A stretch of 64,000 nucleotides of DNA from Nitrobacter sp963807355 (lineage in GTDB: Bacteria > Pseudomonadota > Alphaproteobacteria > Rhizobiales > Xanthobacteraceae). The stretch's first letter is position 1, and the number at the start of each line of letters is the position of its first letter. Positions 16,128 to 26,484 of the stretch are shown one piece after another. A model generated the notes under the pieces. That model was not told where the DNA came from and made no database searches. It worked only from the letters and a program-made list of their open reading frames with translations. The stretch spans positions 4,470-68,469 of the forward strand of contig CAWEBX010000017.1 in the NCBI GenBank assembly GCA_963807355.1. Reading direction: 5' to 3'. The position numbers were made by a program, and so were the translations under genes.

Positions 16128-17282
16128 AGACGGTCTCCCGCAAATAGCCGAACCAGCTTCGGGGCGATTTGTTGAAGCGGCAGAACGGCCGCGCAAATTC
16201 CGTCCTGCGACGGCGGCGCCCGGCATTCCCCACACCACGCTGCTCGCTTCGTCCTGCGCGATGACATTCCCCCCGGCGGCGACAATCTGCCTGCCGCCGC
16301 GCATTCCATCGGATCCCATTCCGGTCAGGATCGACGGCCAGAGCGCCGCCCTGCCAGACGTCTATCGCCGACGTGAACAGCGGATCGACGGCTGGTTTGC
16401 AGAAATTCACCGCCGGGCCGTCATCCAGAACGATGACGGCATCTGCTCCTTTTCGGACCACCCGCATGTGACGGCCGCCGGGTGCAAGATAGATATGACC
16501 CTGCTTCACGGTCTCCTGATCCACTCCCTCATGCGCGGGACGCCCGGCGGCCCGCGCCAGATGCTCGGCGAGAATGGTGGTAAACGTCGGCGGCATGTGC
16601 TGGGTGATCAGCACCGGATAACGGTCGATCACCGGCCCTATTGCCGGCCACCAGCGCCATCAGCGCCTGCGGCCCGCCCGTGGACGAGCCGATCAGCAGC
16701 GCACGCGGGACGTTTGCGCTGAAGGGACGCAGCGTCGGTGCCGGGTGCGCCGTCCCAGGAGCGGCTTTGGCAAGCGGTTCCTGTTCGCGCGGCGACCAGC
16801 GGCGGTGCGGCGACCGTCGCCGGACGACGACGTTTTGCAGCGAGGTGCCGGATCTTCTGGATCAGGTCGTGCTTGAAGATATCGGCCGCGGCGATCTCGC
16901 GCGTGCTCTCGGGCTTCGGAATGTAATCGGCGGCGCCGAGCGACAGCGCCTTGAAGCTGATCTCCGCATTGCGGCGGGTCAGCGTCGAGGCCATGATGAC
17001 AATGAGGTTGCGCTTCTTGGCCAGCAGTTGCGGCAGCGCGGAAATGCCGTCGAGTTCGGGCATTTCGATATCGAGGACGACGACATCGGGGTTGGCGCGC
17101 TCAACCTGCTTGACGGCGTCGAGCCCGGTGCGCAGCGAGGCCGCGACTATCATGTCGGGTTCAGCCTCGATCCATCGGGAAATCAGTCCGCGTATGACGA
17201 CGGAGTCATCGACCACCATGACACGCAGCGGCTCCTGCTTTCTCGAATCTTGAGCCACCGGACTTGCCACAGCAGTACTCAT
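16124..17282 (-). pseudogene. cheB: Chemotaxis methylesterase CheB, four frameshifts
   Basis: Receiver domain intact (LRVMVVDDSVVIRGLISRWI, phospho-acceptor in VVVLDIEMPELDG). The esterase domain is spread over several frames: ALLIGSSTGGPQALMALVAG with the catalytic Ser, VLITQHMPPTFTTILAEHLA with the catalytic His, HIYLAPGGRHM, VILTGMGSDGMRGGRQIV with the catalytic Asp region, and APKLVRLFAGDRL at the end. Joining them needs one-base removals near 16787, 16640, 16332 and 16207. The corrected length is 384 residues, normal for CheB. As written the methylesterase would be cut off after the linker. Every piece keeps its active-site residues, which favours recent change or sequence error over old decay. 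Confidence 0.9.
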
Positions 17283-17347
17283 GCCCCACCGCACGCAAAC
17301 GAATAAGAAGATGTCTAGCCGTCCGGATCGCTCTCAGCCGACGAGAT

Positions 17348-17713
17348 TTAGATCAGGCCGATTTCCTGAAATTTCGCTGTCACGATGTCCTTGTCGAACG
17401 GCTTCATGATGTATTCGTTGGCGCCAGCATGGAGCGCGCGGGCGATGTGCGCCACATCGTTCTCCGTGGTGCAGAACACAACCTTCGGCTGATCGCCGCC
17501 AGGCATCCGGCGAAGGTTGCGAAGGAATTCGTAGCCATCCATGACCGGCATATTCCAGTCCAGAAGCACGGCGTCAGGCAGTTCACGCCTGCAAACATCC
17601 AGCGCCTTCTCGCCATCCTCCGCCTCGACGATGTGAAAATCGAAGCCCTCCAGGATACGTCGTGCGACCTTACGAATGACACTCGAGTCGTCAACGATCA
17701 GGCATGTTTTCAT
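17348..17713 (-). CDS. cheY: Chemotaxis response regulator CheY
   Basis: A 121-residue single receiver domain. Acidic pocket residues D8 and D9 in CLIVDDSSVIRKVA, phospho-acceptor D52 in VLLDWNMPVMDGYEFL, T in VVFCTTENDVAH and K in EYIMKPFDKDIV are all present. Phosphorylated CheY binds the flagellar motor switch or serves as a phosphate sink. It lies between cheW and cheB in the operon, 65 bases from each neighbour. Intact. Confidence 0.95.
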   Translation of the reverse strand: MKTCLIVDDSSVIRKVARRILEGFDFHIVEAEDGEKALDVCRRELPDAVLLDWNMPVMDGYEFLRNLRRMPGGDQPKVVFCTTENDVAHIARALHAGANEYIMKPFDKDIVTAKFQEIGLI

Positions 17714-17777
17714 TTTGGTCTCCGTGTCTTTTCAGTTTCCCGACGGGCTTTCCCTCGGCCGGCATTTGCCCCCGGGC

Positions 17778-18263
17778 TCAGGCTGCAAGCTTGTCAGGTC
17801 CAATCTCCAGAACACGATCGACATCGAGAACAACCATCAACTGCCCATCCAGCCGATACACACCTGCCGACATCTCCGCCATCCGCAGGTCGAGATTAGC
17901 CGGATTGACCTCGCGGCCTTCATCCGGGAGTTTCATGACCTCGCCGATCGAGTCGATCAGAAGTCCGTAGGATTCACCACGCAGTTCGACGCCGATAGCC
18001 ATCGGCGGGCGACCGGCCTCTCCCTTCGGCAGTCCGAGCCGCGCGCGCATGTCGATCGCGGTGACGATACGGCCCCGCAGATTCAGGACGCCCGCGACAT
18101 CGTTCGACGCCAGCGGCACGCGGGTTAGACGTTCCGGCTTGAACACGTCCTGCACGCGCGAGATCGGCAGCCCAAACAACTGGTCGCCGATCGTCGCGGT
18201 GACGTATTCGGTGAGTGCGCTTTCGTTTGCGTGATTTACCGTGGTCATCATCTGATCCTTCAT
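17778..18263 (-). CDS. cheW: Chemotaxis coupling protein CheW
   Basis: A 161-residue CheW domain that links CheA to the receptors. The family strands EYVTATIGDQLFGLPISRVQ, VAGVLNLRGRIVTAIDMRAR and YGLLIDSIGEVMKL are in order, ending in LMVVLDVDRVLEIG. The ATG overlaps the cheA stop (ATGA), so translation is coupled. Intact. Confidence 0.95.
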   Translation of the reverse strand: MKDQMMTTVNHANESALTEYVTATIGDQLFGLPISRVQDVFKPERLTRVPLASNDVAGVLNLRGRIVTAIDMRARLGLPKGEAGRPPMAIGVELRGESYGLLIDSIGEVMKLPDEGREVNPANLDLRMAEMSAGVYRLDGQLMVVLDVDRVLEIGPDKLAA

Positions 18264-20944
18264 GCCGCCCGGCGAATTTCGGCGGTCTGCTCCTTCAGTG
18301 CAGCAATCAGGCCAGGCCGGTCGAATTTGGCGACGTAGTCGTGGAAGCCGGCCTGACGGCCCCGTTCGATCGCGGCCGGAGAAATCATCGACGACAGCGC
18401 AATGATCGGAGTGCCGTTCAGGCGGTTATCGGAGCGCACCGTCTCCGCGAACTCGAAGCCGTTCATGTCCGGCATTTCGATGTCGGTGAGGATCGCGTCG
18501 AATTCCTGACCCGACCGCAGCGCGACGAGACCTTCCCGCGCGTTGGTCGCGAGCCGAACCTGATAGCCTGCAGCCTTGAGAACCGGCGCGAGCATGTTGC
18601 GGAAGAAGGCGCTGTCATCCACCAGCAGCACCGACCGCGCAGTGGCAGCCGCACGCATTTCCTTGCGCTTGAACCAGTCGGCGAAGGCCATCGGCAGGAA
18701 ATGACCGATATCGATCACGTCCGTCGCCCGGCCCTTGATGACGGCGGAGCCGAGGATGCCCTGCTGGCTGCTCGCCACCTCGATGTTCAGACGTTCTTCG
18801 ACGATGTCGATGATCTCGTCGACCACCAGCCCCGCTGCCCGGTCGTCATCAGCGAACACCAGGATCGGTTGCGACCCGTCTTTTCCGACCGAAACGCCAT
18901 CCATCTGAATCAGCGGCATGAGCTGATCGCGGTACTGCACCATATAGCGGCCGTCGGAGATCTCGATCTTGTCGACCCCGATCTCTTCGAGTCGCGTGAC
19001 CAGCGCGAGCGGCACGGCCTTGGGCTGATCCGATCCGGCACGGAACACCAGCAGCGACGTCATCTGCTCGGCGGCGCTGGCTCGCGCATCGCCGCGTTCT
19101 CGTCGGAGATCTCCTGCTGAGTCACGACCGATGCGCCCAGCGCGTGGGCGATGCCGTTCGGGTCGATGATCATGATCACAGCACCGTCGCCGAGGATGGT
19201 GTTGCCCGAGAACATGCCGATATGCCGCAGCATGGTCGACATCGGCTTGACCACGATTTCCTCCGTATGGAACACGCCGTCCACGACGATACCGAAGGTC
19301 TGGTTGCCGACCTGCGTGACCACGATGAAACCGTTCTCCGGATCGCTGGACGAGCCATCATCGATCTTCAGAAGCGTCTTCAAGTGCATCAATGGCAAGA
19401 GCTTATTGCGCAGCCGCAAGCACCGGAGTGTCCCTGATCCGCTCGATACGGTGCTCCGAATTGGCGCGCGCGCGCACCAGCTCGACCACCGAAAGCTGCG
19501 GTATCGCAAAGCGATCACCCGTGGCCTCCACGATCAGCGCCGACACGATCGCCAGCGTCAGCGGAATTTTGATGGTGACGCTCGAACCCTCGCCGGCCAC
19601 CGACTTGACGTCGATTGTACCGCCGATCTGATCGATGTTGGTCCGCACCACGTCCATGCCGACGCCGCGACCGGAGACGCTGGTTACAGCCGCAGCGGTG
19701 GAGAACCCCGGTGCGAAGATGAACTTGTGGATCTGCGCCTCAGACATCTTCTCGAGTTCGGCCTCGGTCGCAAACCGTTTTGGATGGCCTTGGCCTTGAT
19801 GCGCTCGGTATTGAGGCCGCGGCCGTTGTCAGCGATGCAGATAATGATGTGGCCGCCCTCGTGATACGCCGAAAGACGGATCGAGCCCTGCTCCGGCTTG
19901 CCCGCCTTGACGCGCTCGGCCGGTGTTTCCAGGCCATGATCGGCAGAATTTCGTACCATGTGCGTCAGCGGATCCTTGATGAGATCAAGAACCTGACGGT
20001 CGAGTTCGGTGTCGGCGCCATGCATCTCGAGTTCGATCTGCTTGCCGAGTTCGCTCGAGAGGTCTCGTACGATGCGGGGCAGCTTCTGCCAGGCGTTGCC
20101 GATAGGCTGCATCCGCGTCTTCATGACGCCCTCCTGCAGCTCCGCGGTGACGTTGGACAACCGTTGCAGCGGCACCTTGAATTCGTTGTCTTCTTGGCGA
20201 CGGCTGATCTCGAGCAGCTGGTTGCGCGTTAACACGAGCTCGGACACCATCGTCATCAGGTGCTCAAGCGTATCCACGTTGACGCGAATGGATTGGTTGG
20301 CGATCCGATCGCCTTCCGGAGCGTCCTCCACTTTCTTCGGAGCAGCCTTTGCGACTGACTTCGAAGCAACGGGCGCCGCGGACACTTCGGGCGCGGGCTG
20401 CGAAGCGGGCGCAGTCGGCTCGACATTCGTCTCACGGAACGCGCGCTCGAGATCATCAAGCGACACCTCGCCGGGGCGCAGAGGTCGTTCGAGAATCTGG
20501 TAGGTGAGCGTCCCCGCCGTTTCATCTGCCGACATGGGCTCGGACGGCTCGGGAGCGGAGTTGGACGGGCCATCCTCGGCCATGTGATGCAATGCATCGA
20601 TCAGATCGGCATCGGCCCCCTCCGGCTCCGTTCCGGTCGCCTCGAGCTGGCCCAAGATGTCCTTGATGCGATCGATGGTGGAGAGAATAAGCGTCACGGC
20701 CTCGCCGGTCACCGGCATGCCGTCACGAAACTTGCCCATCAGCGTCTCCGCCGCATGAGCGAGCGCTTCTAGCCTTGGAAGGCCCAGAAAGCCGCACGTT
20801 CCCTTGATGGTATGGACCAGCCGGAAGATGTTATCCAATATCTTCGCATTGTTTGGATCCTGCTCGAAATCGGACGAGCTGGTTGTCAACCGTGTCCAAA
20901 CTCTCGTTGGTCTCGGTCAGGAATTCGCAAAGAAGATCATCCAT
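18260..20944 (-). pseudogene. cheA: Hybrid chemotaxis kinase CheA with C-terminal receiver, four frameshifts
   Basis: Domains in order: HPt with the phosphorylated His in FRLVHTIKGTCGFLGLPRLE (about residue 48), a linker, the dimer domain with SIRVNVDTLEHLMTMVSELV, the kinase N box MVRNSADHGLETPAER and G box IADNGRGL and GRGVGMDVVRTNID, two CheW-like regions, and a CheY-type receiver (SVLLVDDSAFFRNMLAPVL, AILTDIEMPDMNGFEF). Frame breaks: +1 near 20864, -1 near 19771, +1 near 19417, -1 near 19075. They cancel, so the span is exactly 895 codons, the length of hybrid CheA in this group. The ATG at 20944 has AGAAGG upstream. As written, no active kinase results. Confidence 0.9.
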
Positions 20945-21157
20945 GCCTTCTGGCCTTCGAAACGCCGAGGCGACGTCGTCGCGCCTTTCACGGCCGGGCC
21001 AGTTTCAACGCAAAGCGTTAACATTGGTTGAGCACGTGGAAAAGAACGCGCCAAACTGGTAAACAAAACGACGGAGACGATCATTCGCAACGAGCTTCGA
21101 AACCATTGCGCCCAACCTGGAAACCATTTGTTAACCCTGGTCGGTGAGGCGAAGGCC

Positions 21158-21805
21158 TTAATTGGCAGTCGCAACCACCTTGTCGCCGTCGGCGAGAAGC
21201 GAGATGCTGATGCCGCAGGCGTCTGCCAGCAGACGGGTGTAATAGGGTTGAACCGCATGGGCATCGACGGCGTTGGACGAACCGGACGCTAGAAGATCGG
21301 CGACAGGCTGCGACACGCGAGCATTCAACCCGGCGGCGGTGATCCGAAAGCCCATAGCCTCACCCTCCCCGAGCGAATCGACCGTCAGCACTCCCCCGCG
21401 GGGAATCGTCTGCTGCGCAATCACCAGCAAGTTGAGCAGGAGTTTCACCCTGTTCTTCGGCAGCAGAAGGCGCGGCAAATTCCAGGCGAGCGTGATCTTG
21501 CCGTCCTCGAAATGGCCCTTCGCCATGTTCTGGGCATCGCCCAGATCGATCTGCGCTCCGGCCGAGCCCGCTGCCCCGAATGCGAGACGGCAAAACTGCA
21601 ACCGCGCCGACGCAATTTTGGCGCTCTTGCGAATCAAATCGAGGGCAAACTCACGATCGTCCGGCTTGGGATCGTCGTCCAGTACCTCAAGTCCGTTGAC
21701 GATTGCGCCTACGGGACTAATGAGGTCGTGACAGACGCGTGAACAGAGCAGTGCCGCGAGTTCGAGCGCGTCGGGAGCGGGAGCGGGAGACGGTGTGCCA
21801 GACAT
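21158..21805 (-). CDS. chpT: Histidine phosphotransferase ChpT
   Basis: A 215-residue protein that receives phosphate from the hybrid kinase CckA and passes it to CtrA and CpdR. It resembles a degenerate histidine kinase: the helical hairpin holds the phosphorylated His in LLCSRVCHDLISPVGAIVNG (about residue 30), followed by FALDLIRKSAKIASARLQFC, and the C-terminal pseudo-ATPase domain has LLLPKNRVKLLLNLLVIA. The ATG at 21805 gives the usual start; the frame is open to 21859. Its place directly upstream of cheA in the same orientation, in a block that also holds ctrA, is typical of this family of bacteria. Confidence 0.93.
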   Translation of the reverse strand: MSGTPSPAPAPDALELAALLCSRVCHDLISPVGAIVNGLEVLDDDPKPDDREFALDLIRKSAKIASARLQFCRLAFGAAGSAGAQIDLGDAQNMAKGHFEDGKITLAWNLPRLLLPKNRVKLLLNLLVIAQQTIPRGGVLTVDSLGEGEAMGFRITAAGLNARVSQPVADLLASGSSNAVDAHAVQPYYTRLLADACGISISLLADGDKVVATAN

Positions 21806-21958
21806 AAAATGTATTCCTGAGATCAGTTTCGGCAAAGCCGCAGCGCGCGGACACGGCAAATCAAGCGATCTTCTGAGTTTGATACACGGCCTGAGCCAGT
21901 GCTGCCACCTTGAGGCAGTCGCCGCCGTCCCCCGGTGCTACGCAAGGACACCTCGAAC

Positions 21959-22783
21959 GTGCCGGTGATCGACGCTCACTCCGCTGCCGTGCTGATGGAT
22001 TCACTCACGGAACTGGTCGCGAAAGCCGGCACCGCCGTGCTCTCGGTCAATCGCGGCCGCATGATGATCGGCGGCAAAATCGACGGGTCTCCCGTCACGG
22101 ACGCGGATCTCGCCTCTGACCGTGTGATCGCCGAAGGACTCGCGCAACTCCGCCCCGATATTCCGGTGCTGTCCGAGGAGCGCGTGCATCTCGCGACACC
22201 GCCTTACTCCGGAAGTTTGTTCGTGATCGATCCGCTGGATGGCACCAAGGAATTCATCGCGGGTCGCGACGAATACACGGTGAACCTTGCAATCGTGACG
22301 GACGGGGTGCCGTTACTCGGCATCATCGGCGCGCCGGCGCTCGGGTCGATCTGGCGAGGTCTTGTCGGACGCGGCGCCCAGCGCGTCGCGGTCACGCCGG
22401 ACGGCGGTGAGTCCGGCGCCGCAAAGCCGATTGCGACCCGACCGCTTCCTCGCCCCGGCTCCCAATGGGTCGCCGCCGTCAGCCGCTCCCACGCCGACCA
22501 CCGCTCGGACGCATTCATCGAGCGCCGGCCCGGCGCGGTGCGCAAACCGCTCGGCTCCGCCGTCAAGTTCTGCCGGATCGCGGAGGGCGGCGCCGATATC
22601 TACCCACGACTCGCCCCGACCGGCGAATGGGACGTTGCGGCAGGTCACGCTCTGGTCACCGCCGCCGGCGGCAAGGTCACGGATGAGTTGGGTGCGCCAC
22701 TGCATTTCGGCCTAGCCCGCGAGGGGTTTCTGGTCCCGGAGTTTATCGCCTGGGGCGACCCTTCTGCCGCGCCCCGAGGTTAG
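21959..22783 (+). CDS. cysQ: 3'(2'),5'-bisphosphate nucleotidase CysQ
   Basis: A metal-dependent phosphatase of the inositol monophosphatase family that removes the 3'-phosphate from PAP or PAPS formed in sulfate assimilation. Metal-binding motifs are SEERV (about residue 65), FVIDPLDGTKEFIAGRDEYT (about 85-105) and PTGEWDVAAGHALVTAAGG (about 215). Length of 274 residues fits. The GTG at 21959 has AAGGA 10 bases upstream and is preferred; a longer GTG start at 21935 is possible. It is divergent from chpT. Confidence 0.92.
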   Translation: MPVIDAHSAAVLMDSLTELVAKAGTAVLSVNRGRMMIGGKIDGSPVTDADLASDRVIAEGLAQLRPDIPVLSEERVHLATPPYSGSLFVIDPLDGTKEFIAGRDEYTVNLAIVTDGVPLLGIIGAPALGSIWRGLVGRGAQRVAVTPDGGESGAAKPIATRPLPRPGSQWVAAVSRSHADHRSDAFIERRPGAVRKPLGSAVKFCRIAEGGADIYPRLAPTGEWDVAAGHALVTAAGGKVTDELGAPLHFGLAREGFLVPEFIAWGDPSAAPRG

Positions 22784-22800
22784 GCGAAGCCGGCGCAGCA

Positions 22801-23308
22801 CTACTGCGCGAGGGTTTCTTTCAGCACGGCCCAGCGGCGCGTCGCCTCGCGCAGATAGTGCGCCGGATTAGCCGCGAAAGCCGCGCGACTGCCCTCATGA
22901 CCGAATAGATAAAGTCGCTGACCGAAAATCAGCCAGAGTCGCGCCGTTCCAGCGCAAGTCACACCCCGCGCAATATCCACCGGATCGTAGCCCCCGAAAC
23001 GTGGACTATAAACATCGGGGTTGGCGATGAAAAAGGCGCGGTTGTCGGGATTGCTGAAGCGCCAGATAGCGCCGCCCTGCGAGACCTCGTAGTCGGCGTC
23101 GCCCTGCACCGGCCGTGCGTCGGTAAAAAAAGCCACGGGATCGAACCCGCCGATCGCCAGCCCCGTATACCTGTCGACCACGACCCGTTCGGAGGTGGCG
23201 GCCCGAGCCGCCAAATCGATGTCCGAGATAGCGAACGGCGCACCCCAGCGAGGCGATCACGGCTATTCCGAGGCGCAAGCCATTTCTTTCCTGCCGCCGT
23301 GCCGTCAT
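22801..23308 (-). pseudogene. YHS-domain-like exported protein, one frameshift
   Basis: The N-terminus at 23308 is a signal peptide (RLGIAVIASLG). The mature part has DRYTGLAIGGFDPVAFFTDA, GGAIWRFSNPDNRAFFIANP and RLYLFGHEGSRAAFAANPAHYL, the pattern of YHS-type proteins, small domains thought to bind metal or haem. The two parts lie in different frames: one extra C near 23243-23251 separates them. Undone, the reading runs WGAPFAISDIDLAARAATSE and gives 168 residues. Its 3' end is 17 bases from the convergent cysQ. Confidence 0.75.
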
Positions 23309-23419
23309 AGTTGGTGCCGATAACTCGCGAGTCGAGGGGACGATCGCCGCATCCTACGAACCTGCATCTCAGCATCGGGTTAAGGACGCAGTGACAAGTT
23401 GCTACTTGGGGTGCTTTTC

Positions 23420-24025
23420 ATGACTTTCATTTTGCGCCTTGCAGCGGTCGCGCTCGCTGCGGTGACGTTCGGGATTGTGCCGGCCTCTGCCCAGCAATCG
23501 GCGCCTTACCGGGCACAGCCGGCACAACGGAGCAGCGGTCCTGGCACCTATTCGTCGGATGAACTCCTCACATCCGGAACCCGGTTCTTCGGCAACGTCT
23601 CACGCGGGCTCGCCTCGGTCATCGAACGTGCGGTGAGCCAGTGGGGCCTGCCGAACGGCTACATCCTCGGCGAGGAAGGCTCGGGGGCCTTTGTGGCGGG
23701 GCTGCGCTACGGCGAGGGCACCCTCTACACCAAGAATGCCGGCGACCTGAAAGTCTATTGGCAGGGGCCATCCGTCGGCTTCGACTGGGGCGGCGACGGC
23801 GCCCGCACCATGACGCTGGTCTACAACCTGCCCGCCACAAGCGCGATCTATCAGCGTTTCGCAGGCATCGACGGTTCCGCCTATATCGTCGGCGGCTTCG
23901 GAATGACTGCGCTGACCGCAAACAACATCGTGCTGGTGCCGATCCGCTCGGGTCTCGGACTACGACTCGGCGCCAATATCGGCTATTTGAAATATACGCC
24001 CCAAGCGACCTGGAACCCGTTCTGA
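23420..24025 (+). CDS. DUF1134-family exported protein
   Basis: A 201-residue protein with a signal peptide (residues 1-24, FILRLAAVALAAVTFG, ending ASAQQ). The mature domain contains SQWGLPNGYILGEEGSGAFV, GDLKVYWQGPSVGFDWGGDG and SAYIVGGFGMTALTANNIVL. This domain is common and nearly confined to alphaproteobacteria; it is predicted to be periplasmic and lacks a known activity. ATG 23420 is chosen because the signal peptide begins there; a TTG at 23399 is in frame. Confidence 0.8.
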   Translation: MTFILRLAAVALAAVTFGIVPASAQQSAPYRAQPAQRSSGPGTYSSDELLTSGTRFFGNVSRGLASVIERAVSQWGLPNGYILGEEGSGAFVAGLRYGEGTLYTKNAGDLKVYWQGPSVGFDWGGDGARTMTLVYNLPATSAIYQRFAGIDGSAYIVGGFGMTALTANNIVLVPIRSGLGLRLGANIGYLKYTPQATWNPF

Positions 24026-24229
24026 CCTCCTTATGAAAGCTTCAGCGCATATCCGCAGAAGGATGCGGTCTTGCATCAAAGTACGCGCACGTTACTGACT
24101 GAGAGCATTTTCTTGCGGCTATTCCGCTTGGTTGGGAAACCGATTGAGGCGTAGCGCTGGCGTTTTACCGGCCGCCCGTGGCATGGTAACCAGATCCCTA
24201 GCGCCTATCCGGGTTGTGGAGCGTTGCCC

Positions 24230-25502
24230 ATGGTCGAGCCGATCATGTATCTGGCGATCGGTTTTCTAGTTTCGATGCTGTGCGGACTGATGGTCATGCC
24301 GCTCGTCCATGACCGCGCAGTCCGCCTCACCATCAAACGCATGGAAGCCGCTACCCCGATGTCGATGGCTGAAATCCAGGCCGACAAAGATCAGTTGCGT
24401 GCCGAATTTGCGATGTCGGCGCGGCGGCTGGAAATGAGTGTCGACCAACTCAAGAGGAAGGTCGCCAGCCAGTCCGCTGAGCTCGGCAAAAAGGCCGACG
24501 CAATCAACCGCCTGAAGGTAGAGCTCGGCGAGAAGAACGCGAGGATATTCAGTCTAGAGGGACGCGGGAAAACGGCAGGGGAGCGATTGCAGTCAGCCGA
24601 ACAGGAGCTTGCCGCCAAGGCGGAAATGTTGCGGAGCGTCGAGCAGACCCTCGCCGAGCGACAAAAGGAACTCGGGCGGCTTCGCCAGGACTTGTCGGAC
24701 CGCTCGTTGACTGCCGAAGGCCGGCAAGCCGAACTGTTCGTCGTACGCGCGCAGATCGAGCGATTGCAGAGCCGCCTCGACGATATCGAAAACGAACTCG
24801 CCGCTACGCAGACACTACTCGAGCAACAGCGCGGCCAAACAACAGTCGCTGCCCGGGAGCGCGACGAGGCACGCAAACACGTCGAGAATCTAAGCCAGCG
24901 CATCGTCAAGATTGACGGCCAGCTCATCGACAAGACCAAGGACGCGGAAAGGCTCGGCGGTCGGGTCAGAGAACTCGAAAGCCGACTTCGCTGCGCAGAC
25001 CACGGCGCTTGCCGAGCGAAATACGAAGAACAGTGAGTTGCGGCGAGTCAAAGCTGCCGCGGAACGCGCCAACAGTGAGTTACGCGACGAGATTGCGTCG
25101 CTGAACGGCGGTAAGTCTCCGCTCATCGATGGGCTGCGCAACGAAATACTGGCGACCGAACGGGCGCTGCGCGCTGCCCACGACGAGCGAACCAAATTGC
25201 AGCGCGACATCAACGTGCTCCAGCGTCAGGCGGAGTCCGGTACGGTCGAGCAGATGGAAAACGCGCTGTTGCGTGAGCATATCAATGACATCGCCGCCGA
25301 GGTTGCAAGGCTGGCCATGACCATCGAAGGACCGGATTCCCCGATCGAAGCCATCCTGGCGGCAGCAGCTACGGGTCCCGCCAAAGCCACGAAAACGGTC
25401 AATGGCTCGGCGGGTAACGGAGCGATTCCGGTTAGCACGCTGGCCGACCGCATCCGTGCTCTGGAATCTCATGCCCCCCGCGCGGGGCGCCGGCCGGGCT
25501 AG
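24230..25502 (+). pseudogene. Membrane-anchored coiled-coil protein, one frameshift
   Basis: One N-terminal membrane segment (MYLAIGFLVSMLCGLMVMPL, residues 6-25) is followed by some 300 residues of nearly unbroken coiled coil rich in E, K, R, A and L. The frame ends at 25036 as read. At about 24986-24990 one extra base, probably a C, separates RVRELESRL from AAQTTALAERNTKNSELRRV. Undone, the protein has 423 residues and continues the coil through ANSELRDEIASLNGG, ending in a short tail with GNGAIPVSTLADRIRALE. Such proteins are conserved in the Bradyrhizobium group; function is unknown. Start ATG 24230 with GTGGAG upstream. Confidence 0.75.
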
Positions 25503-25557
25503 CTCGCGTTACATCAGACCTGGCCGCCTCCGGAAAACACCGGCCGAAACCGCTCCG

Positions 25558-26484
25558 CTATCCAGCCGCGTGGAGACACCAGGCCAGAATGCCCTTCTGC
25601 GCGTGCAGCCGGTTTTCGGCCTCGTCGAACACCACCGACTGCGGTCCGTCAATCACCTCGTCGGTGACCTCGTCGCCGCGATGCGCCGGCAGGCAGTGCA
25701 TGAACAGCGCGTCCGGCTTTGCGAGCCGCATCAGCTTTGAATTGACCTGGTAAGGCTTGAGCAGATTGTGACGGTGCTCGCCGTCTTTGTCGCCCATCGA
25801 CACCCAGGTGTCGGTGACGATGCAGTCTGCGCCGCGCACCGCCGCTTCCGGATCCGTGACGAGCCTGATCGGCGCGCCGCTCGATCTGATCCAGTCCTTC
25901 AGCAGCTTGTTCGGTGCAAGCTCCGGCGGAGTCGCGATGTTGAGATTAAAGCTGAAGCGCTCCGCCGCGTGCGCCCACGACGCCAGCACGTTGTTGTCGT
26001 CGCCGGTCCACGCCACGGTACGGCCCTTGATCGGCCCGCGGTGTTCCTCGAAAGTCATCACGTCGGCCATCACCTGGCAGGGGTGCGATCGCCGCGTCAG
26101 TCCGTTGATGACGGGCACGGTTGCGTGCGTCGCCAACTCCGTCAGCGCGTCGTGGCTGAGGATCCGGATCATGATGATATCGACGAAGCGTGACAGCACC
26201 TTCGCGGTATCTGCGATGGTCTCGCCGCGTCCGAGCTGCATTTCGGCCCCGGTCAGCATGATCGCCTCGCCACCGAGCTGGCGCATGCCGACGTCGAACG
26301 ACACGCGGGTGCGTGTCGAGGGCTTGTCGAAGATCATCGCCAGCGTCTTGCCTTCAAGTGACCTGTCGGCGATCCGGCCCTCCTTGCGTCGCTTCTTCAT
26401 CGCCACACAGGCATCGAGAATCGCGCGCAGTTCCGTCCTCGGCACGTCGAACAGATCGAGAAAATGCCTCGGCGCCTTGCTCAT
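25558..26484 (-). CDS. argF: Ornithine carbamoyltransferase
   Basis: A 308-residue enzyme that makes citrulline from ornithine and carbamoyl phosphate in arginine synthesis. Motifs: KPSTRTRVSFDVGM (carbamoyl phosphate loop, about residue 60), NGLTRRSHPCQVMAD (about 135), VAWTGDDNNVLASW, and FMHCLPAHRGDEV (about 275). The ATG at 26484 overlaps the argD stop (ATGA), so translation is coupled. Upstream in-frame codons lie inside argD and are not used. Intact. Confidence 0.97.
   Translation of the reverse strand: MSKAPRHFLDLFDVPRTELRAILDACVAMKKRRKEGRIADRSLEGKTLAMIFDKPSTRTRVSFDVGMRQLGGEAIMLTGAEMQLGRGETIADTAKVLSRFVDIIMIRILSHDALTELATHATVPVINGLTRRSHPCQVMADVMTFEEHRGPIKGRTVAWTGDDNNVLASWAHAAERFSFNLNIATPPELAPNKLLKDWIRSSGAPIRLVTDPEAAVRGADCIVTDTWVSMGDKDGEHRHNLLKPYQVNSKLMRLAKPDALFMHCLPAHRGDEVTDEVIDGPQSVVFDEAENRLHAQKGILAWCLHAAG

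Noticed and set aside
15354..16175. Long plus-strand open frame opposite cheR
   Set aside because: It is the complement of the strongly conserved CheR gene; GC-rich third positions keep the opposite frame open.
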